DNA of 64,000 nucleotides from Lewinellaceae bacterium (GCA_016716135.1 JADJWX010000028.1:62001-126000), one strand, 5' to 3'. Counted from the stretch's first letter, positions 8,195 to 17,383 are shown. The notes: a model not told the origin generated them from the letters alone. Numbers and translations: made by a program.

Positions 8195-11071
8195 ATGACT
8201 AAAGTAAAAAACAACCCGGCGCCGGAGGCTACCGCCCTGGAAACCGATCTAGTAGATCCCCGCTACATTTCAATCAAGGGCGCCCGGGTAAACAACTTGC
8301 AAAACGTTGACCTGCAAATCCCGAAAAATAAACTGGTCGTCGTGACCGGCGTATCGGGCTCCGGGAAGTCCAGCATTACCATGGACACGCTGTACGCCGA
8401 AGGGCAACGCCGCTATGTGGAAAGCCTGTCCAGCTATGCCCGCCAGTTTCTTGGGCGCATGAAAAAGCCCGACGTCGACTATATCCGCGGCATTTGCCCG
8501 GCGATAGCCATCGAACAGCGGGTAACCACCGGGAATGCCCGCTCCACGGTAGGCAGCATGACCGAGATTTACGATTTCCTGCGATTGTTGTATGCCCGCG
8601 TCGGCAAATTTTACTCGCCGATCAGTGGCCAGGAGGTCAAAAAACACGCCGTGAGCGATGTGATCGATTTCATGAAAAGCCAGCCCGAAGGCAGCCGCGG
8701 CCTGATCCTTATTCCGTTTACCCAAAAATACAAGGAGCGCACGCTCGAGCAGGAATTAAACCTTTTGTTGCAAAAAGGCTACTCACGGGTGTATTGGCAG
8801 GGCGAAATTCAGCGCATTGAAGAATGGCTGAACCCGGAAGCGGGCCAAAAGGCGCCGGTAAATGTGAAAGACAAAGCCTACACCTTCCGGGAAAAAAACC
8901 TGACCGTGCTGATCGACCGGTACAGCGTGCAACACGAGGATGAAAGCGAATGGATGCGCCTGGCCGATTCGGTCAATACCGCATTTTATGAAAGCGAGGG
9001 TGAGTGCTGGATTCAACCGGTGGACGGTGCTCCGGAAACCGTAAAATTCAACAACCGCTTCGAACTCGACGGCATTCATTTCCCCGAACCCACCCCGCAG
9101 TTGTTCAATTACAACAATCCCTACGGCGCCTGTCCGAAATGCGAAGGTTACGGCCGCATCCTCGGGATCGACCCCGACAAGGTGGTCCCCGACAAAACGC
9201 TGTCGGTGTACGACGGCGCCATCGCGCCCTGGAAAGGCGAAAAATACGGCGAGTGGCTCCGGCTGTTTCTGCAACAGGCACATCGGTTCGACTTCCCGGT
9301 GCACAAACCCTTCGAAGCGCTCAGCAAAGCCGAACAAAAATTGCTTTGGACCGGCAACAGCTACTTCGACGGTATCGATGCGTTTTTCAAGGAGATTGAA
9401 AGCAAAACGTACAAAATTCAAAACCGGGTGACCCTGGCGCGCTACCGGGGCCGCACGGTGTGCCCCGAATGCGACGGCGGCCGTTTGCGCAGCGAGGCCC
9501 TTTGCGTACGGGTGGCCGGTAAAAACATATCGGAGCTGACCGACGTTCCGCTCGATGAAGTCCTCGATTTTTTCAACGGCATTAGCTGGAGCGAACACGA
9601 TCAGCAAATTGCCAAACGCCTGCTGGTGGAAATTCACGGGCGGCTGCAATTCATGGTCGAACTCGGCCTGGGCTACCTCACACTCAGCCGCATTTCCAAC
9701 ACCCTGAGCGGTGGCGAAACCCAACGTATTCACCTCACCCGCACCCTGGGCAGCAACCTCACCGCCTCCATGTACCTGCTCGACGAGCCCTCCGTGGGCC
9801 TGCACCCCCGCGATACCGGCCGGCTGGTGAAGGTGCTCAAAGACCTGCGCGACCTGGGCAACACCGTCGTGGTGGTGGAACACGAGGAGGAAGTGATCAA
9901 AAATGCCGACTACCTGGTCGATATGGGCCCCGAAGCCGGAACGCACGGCGGCCATGTGGTATTCGCCGGCAACTATGCCGATATCGGTAAAGCCGCCCCG
10001 GAGAGCCTGACGACAAAATACATGTCGGGCGAAATGGAAATCCCCGTACCCACCCAGCGCCGCAAAACCACCGAATTTTTGCGCATCAAAGGCGCCCGGC
10101 AACACAACCTGAAAAAAATTGACGCCGCCGTTCCCCTGCACTGCCTCACCGTGGTAACCGGCGTGAGCGGCTCGGGCAAAACCACCCTGGTGCGCGACAT
10201 TCTTTACCCGGCACTGCTGCAAAACCTGCCCGAAGGCCCATCCAAAAAAACCGGGCTGTTTGACGGACTGGAAGGTCCCGTGAAAAAAGTGACCCGCGTG
10301 GAATTTGTCAATCAAAGTCCGATCGGCAAAAGCAGCCGTTCCAACCCGGTGACCTATGTGAAAGCTTACGACTACATCCGGGATTTGTTTTCCCGGCAAC
10401 AGTTGAGCAAAATTCGCGGCTTCAAACCCAAGCACTTCAGTTTCAACGTGGAAGGCGGGCGCTGCGAAGCCTGCAAAGGCGAAGGCGAACAGGTGGTGGA
10501 AATGCAATTCCTGGCCGACGTACACCTCGAATGCGAAGAGTGCAAGGGCCGGCGCTTCCAGCAGGAAGTGCTCGATGTGGAATACAAAGGCAAGAATATT
10601 TTCGATGTGCTGGAAATGAGCATCGAGGAAGCGCTCGATTTTTTCAAGGGCCAAAAAGATATCATCGAGCGCATTCAGCCGCTCAACGACGTCGGCCTGG
10701 GCTACGTCAAACTCGGGCAATCGAGCAGCACCTTGTCGGGCGGCGAGGCCCAGCGCGTAAAGCTGGCTTCCTTTCTTATCCGTGACAATTCGGGCGGACA
10801 TATTTTCTTCATTTTCGACGAACCCACTACCGGATTGCATTTTCACGATATCCGCAAGCTGCTCACCGCCATCAACGCCCTGGTGGAAAAAGGACACAGC
10901 GTGCTGGTCGTAGAACACAATGTGGAAGTGATTAAAAATGCCGACTGGGTGATCGACCTGGGGCCTGAAGGCGGCAAAGCCGGCGGGCATCTGGTGTTTG
11001 AGGGCCGGCCGGAAGATTTGGTCAAAGAGGAAAAGAGTTATACCGGGCAATTTTTAAAGGAGAAATTATAA
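8195..11071 (+). CDS. uvrA: excinuclease ABC subunit A
   Basis: UvrA is the DNA-damage-recognition ATPase of nucleotide excision repair and acts with UvrB. The 958-residue product has two ABC ATPase modules: Walker A GVSGSGKSS at residues 52-60 and a second TGVSGSGKTT near 660, each with an LSGGE signature (NTLSGGETQRIHL and STLSGGEAQRVKL). Two zinc-finger regions carry CPKCEGYG/CPECDGGR and CEACKGEGEQ/CEECKGRRF. The length is normal apart from an N-terminal extension of about 20 residues before the conserved YISIKGARVNNLQNV. It is a single gene with no uvrB nearby. The preceding long palindrome separates it from upstream transcription. Confidence 0.97.
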   Translation: MTKVKNNPAPEATALETDLVDPRYISIKGARVNNLQNVDLQIPKNKLVVVTGVSGSGKSSITMDTLYAEGQRRYVESLSSYARQFLGRMKKPDVDYIRGICPAIAIEQRVTTGNARSTVGSMTEIYDFLRLLYARVGKFYSPISGQEVKKHAVSDVIDFMKSQPEGSRGLILIPFTQKYKERTLEQELNLLLQKGYSRVYWQGEIQRIEEWLNPEAGQKAPVNVKDKAYTFREKNLTVLIDRYSVQHEDESEWMRLADSVNTAFYESEGECWIQPVDGAPETVKFNNRFELDGIHFPEPTPQLFNYNNPYGACPKCEGYGRILGIDPDKVVPDKTLSVYDGAIAPWKGEKYGEWLRLFLQQAHRFDFPVHKPFEALSKAEQKLLWTGNSYFDGIDAFFKEIESKTYKIQNRVTLARYRGRTVCPECDGGRLRSEALCVRVAGKNISELTDVPLDEVLDFFNGISWSEHDQQIAKRLLVEIHGRLQFMVELGLGYLTLSRISNTLSGGETQRIHLTRTLGSNLTASMYLLDEPSVGLHPRDTGRLVKVLKDLRDLGNTVVVVEHEEEVIKNADYLVDMGPEAGTHGGHVVFAGNYADIGKAAPESLTTKYMSGEMEIPVPTQRRKTTEFLRIKGARQHNLKKIDAAVPLHCLTVVTGVSGSGKTTLVRDILYPALLQNLPEGPSKKTGLFDGLEGPVKKVTRVEFVNQSPIGKSSRSNPVTYVKAYDYIRDLFSRQQLSKIRGFKPKHFSFNVEGGRCEACKGEGEQVVEMQFLADVHLECEECKGRRFQQEVLDVEYKGKNIFDVLEMSIEEALDFFKGQKDIIERIQPLNDVGLGYVKLGQSSSTLSGGEAQRVKLASFLIRDNSGGHIFFIFDEPTTGLHFHDIRKLLTAINALVEKGHSVLVVEHNVEVIKNADWVIDLGPEGGKAGGHLVFEGRPEDLVKEEKSYTGQFLKEKL

Positions 11072-11119
11072 AATAGTTCGTAAAAAATTTCATAAAATGC
11101 TGAAAATGAGAGCCTAAAA

Positions 11120-11203
11120 GACTTGTTGGCGAGGACGCCAACAAGGGCATTCAGGCTTGATTTTCAACGAAATGCCGCAGTTGGCGTCCTCGCCAACTGC
11201 AAA
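11120..11203. repeat. paired palindromes in opposite orientation (REP-like)
   Basis: Two short palindromes, each built on the core GTTGGCG-AGGA-CGCCAAC, lie at 11123-11145 and about 11178-11200; the second core is the exact reverse complement of the first. They can form two small hairpins or one long stem. The element occupies the 390-base gap between uvrA and the MoxR gene, which otherwise holds only a possible promoter at 11354. Confidence 0.65.
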
Positions 11204-11353
11204 TATTCACGAACCATAGTTATCAATTCCATTCTGGAAATTCCGGTTCCAACTTGTACCTCCATCCCAGGTTCTCCACCCGGGCATTTATGTCCGGCAA
11301 AGAAAAGGGCAAACCCACCCGGGCGCTTTTATAGCAAAAAACCTGTCATTTAC

Positions 11354-11361
11354 TACCTTTG
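11354..11361 (+). promoter_or_regulatory. candidate -7 promoter box (TACCTTTG) upstream of moxR
   Basis: TACCTTTG matches the TAnnTTTG consensus and lies about 100 bases before the MoxR start codon at 11462, which would leave a fairly long 5' leader. No -33 TTG at the usual distance was found. Confidence 0.35.
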
Positions 11362-11461
11362 GCCCGCTTTCGGCGAAACATTCCCGCCGTTCCGGCGTTT
11401 TTTCGCAAATTCACAACTTCATTCATCCCACACAATAGCACAAAACACCGCCTAAATAGTT

Positions 11462-12427
11462 ATGTCGAAGCAAAAGTCTGATGTAGAAGCCATTGATGCC
11501 TTAGCCCAAGCGTATAAGGACCTTTCAAAAGAAATTGGTAAAATTATCGTCGGCCAGGAGAGTGTCGTCCGGGCAGTAATTATTTCACTTTTTTCAAACG
11601 GGCACTCCCTGCTCGTCGGGGTGCCGGGCCTCGCCAAAACCCTGCTCGTAAGCACCATTGCCGAAGTATTGGACCTGGAGTTCAAGCGCATCCAGTTTAC
11701 CCCCGATCTTATGCCTTCCGACATTACCGGCTCGGAAATTCTCGATGAAGACCGGCATTTCCGCTTTTTGCGCGGCCCCGTGTTTGCCAACATCGTGCTT
11801 GCAGATGAGATCAACCGGACCCCGCCGAAAACGCAGGCCGCCCTGCTGGAAGCCATGCAGGAACGCGTAGTTACCGTCGGTGGTTCGCGCCATGCACTGC
11901 CCGCGCCGTTTTTTGTGCTCGCTACGCAAAACCCCATCGAGCAGGAAGGCACCTACCCGTTGCCGGAAGCGCAGCTTGACCGTTTTATGTTCAATATTCC
12001 GCTGAACTACCCGGCATACGCCGAAGAGGTGGAGGTTGTGAAAAACACGACTACTTCGCGTAATGTGGAACTGAAGCACGTACTCACCGGACCGGAAATA
12101 ATTGATTTTCAACAGCTCATCCGGAAAATACCGGTAGCCGACAATGTGCTGGAATACTGCGTGTCGCTGGCTTCGAAAACCCGGCCGAACACATCGCTCG
12201 CAGCCAGCGAAGCCGAAAACTACCTGACCTGGGGCGCCGGCCCGCGTGCCAGCCAATACCTGGCATTGGGCGCCAAGTGCCACGCCGCTATCAACGGAAA
12301 ATACTCGCCGGACATCGAAGATGTGCAGGCAATTGCCAACCTGGTACTCCGCCACCGTATCGTGCGCAACTTTAAAGCGGAGGCCGAAGGTGTATCGGAA
12401 GAAAATATTATTGAAGCCCTACTCTAG
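11462..12427 (+). CDS. MoxR-family AAA+ ATPase
   Basis: This 321-residue AAA+ protein has Walker A GVPGLAKT at residues 53-60, Walker B IVLADEINR at 111-119, the sensor-1 region FVLATQNPIEQEGTYPLPEAQLDRF, and the C-terminal lid domain. MoxR proteins act as chaperones for metal-cofactor or surface-protein assembly and are usually followed by a DUF58/VWA gene; here the next gene is a metal-dependent repressor, so the usual VWA partners are absent. A rho-independent terminator follows at 12480, making it a single-gene unit. Confidence 0.93.
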   Translation: MSKQKSDVEAIDALAQAYKDLSKEIGKIIVGQESVVRAVIISLFSNGHSLLVGVPGLAKTLLVSTIAEVLDLEFKRIQFTPDLMPSDITGSEILDEDRHFRFLRGPVFANIVLADEINRTPPKTQAALLEAMQERVVTVGGSRHALPAPFFVLATQNPIEQEGTYPLPEAQLDRFMFNIPLNYPAYAEEVEVVKNTTTSRNVELKHVLTGPEIIDFQQLIRKIPVADNVLEYCVSLASKTRPNTSLAASEAENYLTWGAGPRASQYLALGAKCHAAINGKYSPDIEDVQAIANLVLRHRIVRNFKAEAEGVSEENIIEALL

Positions 12428-12479
12428 ATAAATCAGTCTACGAGACTTCAATCAGCCGGCTAGCTCAGGCTACCCGCTG

Positions 12480-12516
12480 AACCGGATCGCTACCTCTTGC
12501 GGTCCGGTTTTTTTTA
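12480..12516 (+). terminator. rho-independent terminator after moxR
   Basis: A 7-bp stem (AACCGGA pairing with TCCGGTT) encloses a 16-base loop and is followed by eight or more T residues. It ends the moxR transcript before the promoter of the DtxR-type gene. Confidence 0.75.
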
Positions 12517-12527
12517 TTTTATAAATA

Positions 12528-12549
12528 ATTTTTAGATTTGCCTAAAAAT
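12528..12549 (+). promoter_or_regulatory. candidate DtxR/MntR operator
   Basis: ATTTTTAG-ATTTGC-CTAAAAAT is a perfect 8-bp inverted repeat with a 6-base spacer. It resembles operators of DtxR/MntR-type repressors, which have TTAG ... CTAA arms. It lies 31 bases before the start codon of the DtxR-family gene and just upstream of its -7 box, where bound repressor would block RNA polymerase. Autoregulation by metal is the natural inference. Confidence 0.65.
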
Positions 12550-12555
12550 ATAATT

Positions 12556-12563
12556 TACCTTTG
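12556..12563 (+). promoter_or_regulatory. -7 promoter box (TACCTTTG) of the metal-repressor gene
   Basis: TACCTTTG fits TAnnTTTG and is 17 bases before the ATG at 12581. The palindromic operator at 12528-12549 covers the space where the -33 element should lie. Confidence 0.5.
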
Positions 12564-12580
12564 CTGAAAAATTGACAATC

Positions 12581-13363
12581 ATGATTTCCCAGGCTGAAGA
12601 AAATTATCTCAAAGCGATTTTTAAAATTTCGGAAAAAGAAGCCAAAGCGGCAACAACCAATGCCATTGCGGCAGAAATGCAAACCACGGCGGCGTCTGTT
12701 ACCGACATGCTGAAGCGCCTGGCCGAAAAAAATCTGATCGATTACGAAAAATACCGCGGCGTTCAACTCACCCCTGAAGGCAACAAACTGGCCACTGCGC
12801 TCATTCGCAAACACCGGCTCTGGGAGGTTTTGCTGGTGGAAAAACTCGGTTTTGCCTGGGATGAAGTGCACGAACTGGCCGAGCAACTCGAACACGTGCA
12901 GGGCAACGGCCTCGTAGACCGGCTCGACGAGTTTCTCGGGCATCCCAAATTCGACCCGCATGGCGACCCCATCCCCGATGCGGAGGGCCGTTGGTCATTC
13001 CGCCAGCAAGTGCTGCTGGGTACGCTCAAAGTTGGCGACCACGCTGTAGTGACTGGTGTAGACGACCACAGCGCTGCTTTTTTGCAATACCTCGACCAGA
13101 TGCACCTCGCCCTGGGCGCCCAACTCGAACTGCTCGAACGTTTCCCCTATGACCAATCCCTGCGCATACGCACCGGAAATGGCCAGGAGATTGTACTGAG
13201 TGAAAAGGTGGGGCAGAACCTGTATGTGAAAATTTCCTGGGAAGCCGATCGGGATTTTGGAAAAAGAATTATGAGTCCAGCCTTCCTGATGGCGCAACTA
13301 TTCCACCGAGACGTACAAAGGCGCGGGGGAAAACGCTTTGCGCCTTTGCAACTCGGTAAATAA
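12581..13363 (+). CDS. DtxR/MntR-family metal-dependent transcriptional repressor
   Basis: About 260 residues, started at the ATG 12581 (MISQAEENYLKAIF), which is where the conserved family N-terminus begins. It has the winged-helix DNA-binding domain (residues 1-65, with MQTTAASVTDMLKRLAEKN as recognition helix), the metal-binding and dimerisation domain containing HRLWEVLLVEKLGF, WDEVHELAEQLEH and LDEFLGHPKFDPHGDPIP, and a C-terminal FeoA/SH3-like domain. These proteins sense Mn(II) or Fe(II) and repress transport genes. It lies 70 bases upstream of an Nramp transporter, so manganese or iron uptake control is likely. The last 40 residues extend beyond the usual family end. Confidence 0.93.
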   Translation: MISQAEENYLKAIFKISEKEAKAATTNAIAAEMQTTAASVTDMLKRLAEKNLIDYEKYRGVQLTPEGNKLATALIRKHRLWEVLLVEKLGFAWDEVHELAEQLEHVQGNGLVDRLDEFLGHPKFDPHGDPIPDAEGRWSFRQQVLLGTLKVGDHAVVTGVDDHSAAFLQYLDQMHLALGAQLELLERFPYDQSLRIRTGNGQEIVLSEKVGQNLYVKISWEADRDFGKRIMSPAFLMAQLFHRDVQRRGGKRFAPLQLGK

Positions 13364-13433
13364 GAAGCCAGTCTCCCAAGAAGCGGTATTTTGCCACTAC
13401 GATTCCCTGTTAACCACCCATAAACTACGACCG

Positions 13434-15311
13434 ATGAAACATCCCGAACGCTCCCTTTCCGAAGTACACGGCACTGTCGAAACCAATGTTAAAGGTGGTT
13501 TTTGGCGCCGGCTGTTTGCCTTTTTGGGGCCGGCCTACCTCGTCAGCGTGGGCTATATGGACCCCGGCAACTGGGCCACCGACCTGGCCGGCGGCAGCCG
13601 TTTTGGCTATGCGTTGCTCTGGGTGTTGCTGATGTCGAACCTGATCGCGCTGCTGCTGCAAAGCCTGAGCGCGCGGCTGGGTGTCGTTGCCCGGCGCGAT
13701 TTGGCGCAGGCATCCCGGGAACTGTACCACCCGGCAGCCAATATTTTCAACTATATCCTGGCGGAAATTGCCATTGCGGCTACCGACCTGGCCGAAGTGC
13801 TGGGCATGGCCATCGGGCTGCAATTGTTGTTCGATATCCCCCTCGTTTGGGGCGTAGCCATCAGCGTGCTGGATGCTTTTTTGTTGCTGTTTCTCATGCA
13901 CCTGGGCATTCGCAAACTGGAGGCATTCATCCTGGGTTTGATCCTGATCATCGGCGGGGCATTTTTAGTGCAAATGTTTTTGGCAAAACCCGATGTTGTG
14001 GAAATGGCCGGCGGGTTTATACCCTCCATTCCGAACGATGAGGCATTGTTCATCGCCATCGGGATCATCGGCGCTACCGTGATGCCGCACAACCTGTACC
14101 TGCATTCCGCTCTGGTGCAAACGCGCAAGATCGACCCTTCCAAACAGGGCCTGAAACGGGCGATCCGGTTCAACATCATCGACTCGGCCGTTGCCCTCAA
14201 CCTGGCTTTGTTTGTCAACGGCGCAATCCTGATCCTGGCCGCCGCGGTTTTTCACAAACATGGTTACAGCGGCGTGTCCGAAATTCAGGATGCCCACCAG
14301 TTGCTCGAACCCTTGCTCGGGAAAAGTTATGCGCCTACCCTTTTTGCCATTGCGCTCATTGCCGCCGGGCAAAGCAGCACCGTCACCGGTACGCTGGCCG
14401 GGCAAATCGTGATGGAAGGCTACCTGCACCTGCGCATCGCACCCTGGCTGCGCCGGCTCATCACCCGTTTGCTGGCGGTAATACCGGCCATTCTGGCGAT
14501 CAGTTATTTCGGCGAACGTTCAACCGGGGATATGTTGGTGCTTAGCCAGGTCATCCTGAGCATGCAACTGGGTTTTGCCATTATTCCGCTCCTGCATTAC
14601 GTGAGCGACAAGCAGCGCATGGGCGACTTTGCTATTGGCTTTTGGGCCAAATTGGGGGGCTGGGCCAGCGCGGCTGTCATCGTTGTGTTGAATGTCCAAC
14701 TCGTCATTCAGGAAGTGACTGTGTGGACGCAGCAGGCCGGCTCCCAACGCTGGGTCGTACAGTTCCTGGTTTTGCCGCTGCTCTTTTTTGCCGGAGGCAT
14801 GTTGGCGTATATTACGTTAAAACCCCTGCTGCGGCGCAGCCCGAAACACAAAACTAAACTCCCCCACGGCGCATTCGCCGGCCTCGAGGAATTGCCGCCG
14901 CCAGAGTACCGGCGTATTGGCGTGGCCCTCGACTTTTCCGATTCGGACACCGCAGCGCTCAACCACGCCTTGCAACTCGGCGGCAAAAACGCCGAATACG
15001 TATTGTTGCACGCCGTGGAAAGCGCCGGCGCATGGGTGATGGGGGCCGATATCAGCGACCTTGAAACGACAGAGGACCATGAAAATCTAGAACACTACGC
15101 AGGCCGGCTTCGCGAGCTGGGCTATACCTGCGAGGCGCATATCGGCTACGGCCCGGCCAAACAGGCTATTCCAAAATTAGTCGAGGCGCATGACATCAAG
15201 CTGCTGGTCATGGGCGCACACGGGCACCGGACGCTGAAAGACCTGATTTTCGGGCAAACGATTGATGCGGTGCGGCATGCGGTGGATGTGCCGGTGCTGA
15301 TAGTGCAGTGA
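13434..15311 (+). CDS. Nramp divalent metal transporter with fused C-terminal Usp domain
   Basis: A 625-residue fusion. Residues of about 20-460 form an Nramp/MntH transporter with the metal-binding DPGNWATDLAGG in helix 1 and MPHNLYLHSALV in helix 6, importing Mn(II), Fe(II) or related ions with protons. A linker of about 40 residues leads to a universal stress protein domain (about 490-625) ending in the family motif LLVMGAHGHRTLKDLIFGQT and DVPVLIVQ. The ATG at 13434 (MKHPERSL) is preferred over an upstream in-frame start that would overlap the repressor gene. It is most likely co-transcribed with the DtxR-type repressor. The Usp domain may bind nucleotide and tune transport. Confidence 0.93.
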   Translation: MKHPERSLSEVHGTVETNVKGGFWRRLFAFLGPAYLVSVGYMDPGNWATDLAGGSRFGYALLWVLLMSNLIALLLQSLSARLGVVARRDLAQASRELYHPAANIFNYILAEIAIAATDLAEVLGMAIGLQLLFDIPLVWGVAISVLDAFLLLFLMHLGIRKLEAFILGLILIIGGAFLVQMFLAKPDVVEMAGGFIPSIPNDEALFIAIGIIGATVMPHNLYLHSALVQTRKIDPSKQGLKRAIRFNIIDSAVALNLALFVNGAILILAAAVFHKHGYSGVSEIQDAHQLLEPLLGKSYAPTLFAIALIAAGQSSTVTGTLAGQIVMEGYLHLRIAPWLRRLITRLLAVIPAILAISYFGERSTGDMLVLSQVILSMQLGFAIIPLLHYVSDKQRMGDFAIGFWAKLGGWASAAVIVVLNVQLVIQEVTVWTQQAGSQRWVVQFLVLPLLFFAGGMLAYITLKPLLRRSPKHKTKLPHGAFAGLEELPPPEYRRIGVALDFSDSDTAALNHALQLGGKNAEYVLLHAVESAGAWVMGADISDLETTEDHENLEHYAGRLRELGYTCEAHIGYGPAKQAIPKLVEAHDIKLLVMGAHGHRTLKDLIFGQTIDAVRHAVDVPVLIVQ

Positions 15312-15664
15312 AGGCGGGTATGCGGCTGACCTGCTTCAGATCAAAAGTGGGAATCCTTAAATCTTCCAGTTGAACAAGGCCGGAGGGGCGCCATAGTACA
15401 TCCGTGCGCATTCGAAAACATAGATAGCACTGCAATACTGTATCCTGCTCACTTCGAATGAAGTAACATGGTGATCGGCTGACAGCTTAGATCACCCGGC
15501 CAGCTGATATTTTGCATTGACTTTGCAGGAATAGACGATTTAGCTTTCGAGAGATAAATAATCCTGCTAAGGGGTCCGGAGGCTATTTGGCATTTTTATG
15601 CGGAAGAAGCTCCGGTTCATAAGGCGGGGCTAATTGTTATTCAACCTTCTTAACATTTTCAGTC
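15312..15664. other. intergenic region without a recognised gene
   Basis: About 350 bases between the Nramp-Usp gene and the MACPF gene. I see no convincing coding frame, RNA gene or terminator here; the sequence is moderately AT-rich and presumably holds the promoter of the MACPF gene. Confidence 0.5.
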
Positions 15665-17224
15665 ATGAGAGCACAACGCAAATTATTGTCGAATAAATGG
15701 GCTGGAATAAGCTTGCTAACTTTCCTGCTCGTTACCCTTTTATATTGCAAGGCGGACGATGATACCGTGCCGTTGAATGCAGACCAACTTCCCGGGTTGG
15801 AATATCTGGGCCGCGGGTATGATTTCTTTGGCGAATACGCCGATGTTTCAGCGGTCAAAAGTCCTTTGATTGAATTGAAAAACTTCGTCAGGGAAGTGAA
15901 CGCATATGGTATACCGTATGCTATTCCGGATAATGTGGATTTCATCCTGTACAACAAGAATGAGATCAATTCCATTTACGGACAAGATATCCGGGAATAC
16001 CAGGAAAACCTGAGCATTTCCGCCGGGGTAAAGGTGAAATATCTGGGGTTTAAAGCCTCGGTAAAAACCAATTTTGCCCAACAGTACTATACACACGAAG
16101 ATTTTCAATTTGCTACCGTAAAAAACCTTGTTTCGAGGTGGCGGCTTTCCCTTCCTTTTGATGTTCAAACCCTGCAGGGCATGTTGACCACTGAGGCGGC
16201 TGCCGACCTGGAATACTTAGAGCCCGCTGCCTTGTTTAGCAAATACGGCCACTTCATGTTGACAGAGGCCGTTATCGGCGCCCGCGTGGATTACAGTGCC
16301 TCAGCCCGCAGAACGCAGGAGTATAGTTCTGATAATTTTCAACTCTACGCCCGGGCAAGTTATAACTGGGCTGTTGGGAACTTGTCCGTAGACGTAAGTT
16401 CCCAATATGGCCAAACCCTGCAAACCTTCAGAAGCCAGGCCCAGATTAATTTGATCACCAAAGGCGGCGCTTCCCAGTACGGACAATCCATTCTTGAAGG
16501 TGATTACTCGCCTTGGATTGAGTCTATCCGCGACAACCCGGTTTTGTGCGACTTCACCCAACGCAGTCTGCTGCCCATTTGGGAACTTTGCCAAAACCCG
16601 GCCCGGAAAGCTGAACTTGAGCAGTACTTTGAGCAATTGAATGGCGAAAATGAACTACCGCCCCTCACAAAAGACCCGTTGCTGATTACGGATATTAAAA
16701 TCATGGAAGTACCTATTTCTGATGAAACTACTATTTCAGCTGACGACCCACTACTGGCAGAGTTTGCCCGCCGACAAGTACCAGGCTATACCGTACTGCA
16801 AGATAATATCAACAATGATGGCTGTAGTTCTGCCCTTTTCCTGGCGTACAAGGAGGAGAAGCAAAGCATTACGAATACCGGGTATAGTGATCTTTATGTC
16901 AATTATGTGGGGCCGGGTCTCTCTCCACTTTCCGGCTATATAAAATTTATACCCAATTTGAACTATACCTGTGGTAAAGGAGATAGTGACCTTTTGTATA
17001 AACCCTGGAACAACCAGGGCAATCCTATCAGGGGGTTAATGATCAAAGTCACCGATGACGACGACCCCGGGGTGCCGCCGGAAGGTTACGTTTGGGTTCT
17101 CAGTGACTTTATTGCACCTGCCAATTTGGATTGGAAACTTGTTGGGAAGAAGAAATTTTTAGCCTACACGACGGAGGTAAATCCTAACGGTGTAATCTGG
17201 AAGAAAACAACAACACCTAAATAA
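15665..17224 (+). CDS. MACPF-domain lipoprotein with MABP-like C-terminal domain
   Basis: This 519-residue protein carries a lipoprotein signal (hydrophobic segment ending LLVTLLYC, Cys28). The central region matches the membrane attack complex/perforin fold: the signature YGHFMLTEAVIGARVDY at residues 194-210 corresponds to the conserved Y-G-T-H-(6)-G-G core, with one Gly replaced by Ala. Residues of about 340-480 (ITDIKIMEV, then PGYTVLQDNIN and SALFLAYKEE) resemble the MABP beta-prism domain that often accompanies MACPF and binds membranes. Known Bacteroidota MACPF proteins include secreted toxins that kill related strains. This one lies alone, with repeats on its 3' side; no immunity gene is obvious. 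Role as toxin or surface lytic protein is inference. Confidence 0.85.
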   Translation: MRAQRKLLSNKWAGISLLTFLLVTLLYCKADDDTVPLNADQLPGLEYLGRGYDFFGEYADVSAVKSPLIELKNFVREVNAYGIPYAIPDNVDFILYNKNEINSIYGQDIREYQENLSISAGVKVKYLGFKASVKTNFAQQYYTHEDFQFATVKNLVSRWRLSLPFDVQTLQGMLTTEAAADLEYLEPAALFSKYGHFMLTEAVIGARVDYSASARRTQEYSSDNFQLYARASYNWAVGNLSVDVSSQYGQTLQTFRSQAQINLITKGGASQYGQSILEGDYSPWIESIRDNPVLCDFTQRSLLPIWELCQNPARKAELEQYFEQLNGENELPPLTKDPLLITDIKIMEVPISDETTISADDPLLAEFARRQVPGYTVLQDNINNDGCSSALFLAYKEEKQSITNTGYSDLYVNYVGPGLSPLSGYIKFIPNLNYTCGKGDSDLLYKPWNNQGNPIRGLMIKVTDDDDPGVPPEGYVWVLSDFIAPANLDWKLVGKKKFLAYTTEVNPNGVIWKKTTTPK

Positions 17225-17320
17225 TTTACCCCGAAATTTGAAATGCGTATTTATTAGAACGCGGTGACGTGCCAAATAAGGTCGACAAAAATCAGTACCT
17301 ACATGTTGGCTCCCCAATAA

Positions 17321-17383
17321 TCACCATGGAGGCATGGAGAGCCCGGAAAATTAAACTCCGTATTCGCCATGCCTCCGTGGTGT
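17321..17383. repeat. inverted repeat of the 'cacggag' class
   Basis: Arms CACCATGGAGGCATGG (about 17322-17337) and CCATGCCTCCGTGGTG (about 17367-17382) are reverse complements with one mismatch. The element is between the convergent MACPF and CBS-like genes and may terminate both transcripts. Confidence 0.65.

Noticed and set aside
8783..11050. 755-residue frame on the minus strand
   Set aside because: It is the antisense shadow of uvrA, whose sense frame has all expected motifs; the antisense product has no recognisable domain.
12428..12480. Possible structured RNA or tRNA between moxR and the terminator
   Set aside because: No cloverleaf or conserved tRNA sequence; only the terminator stem is convincing.
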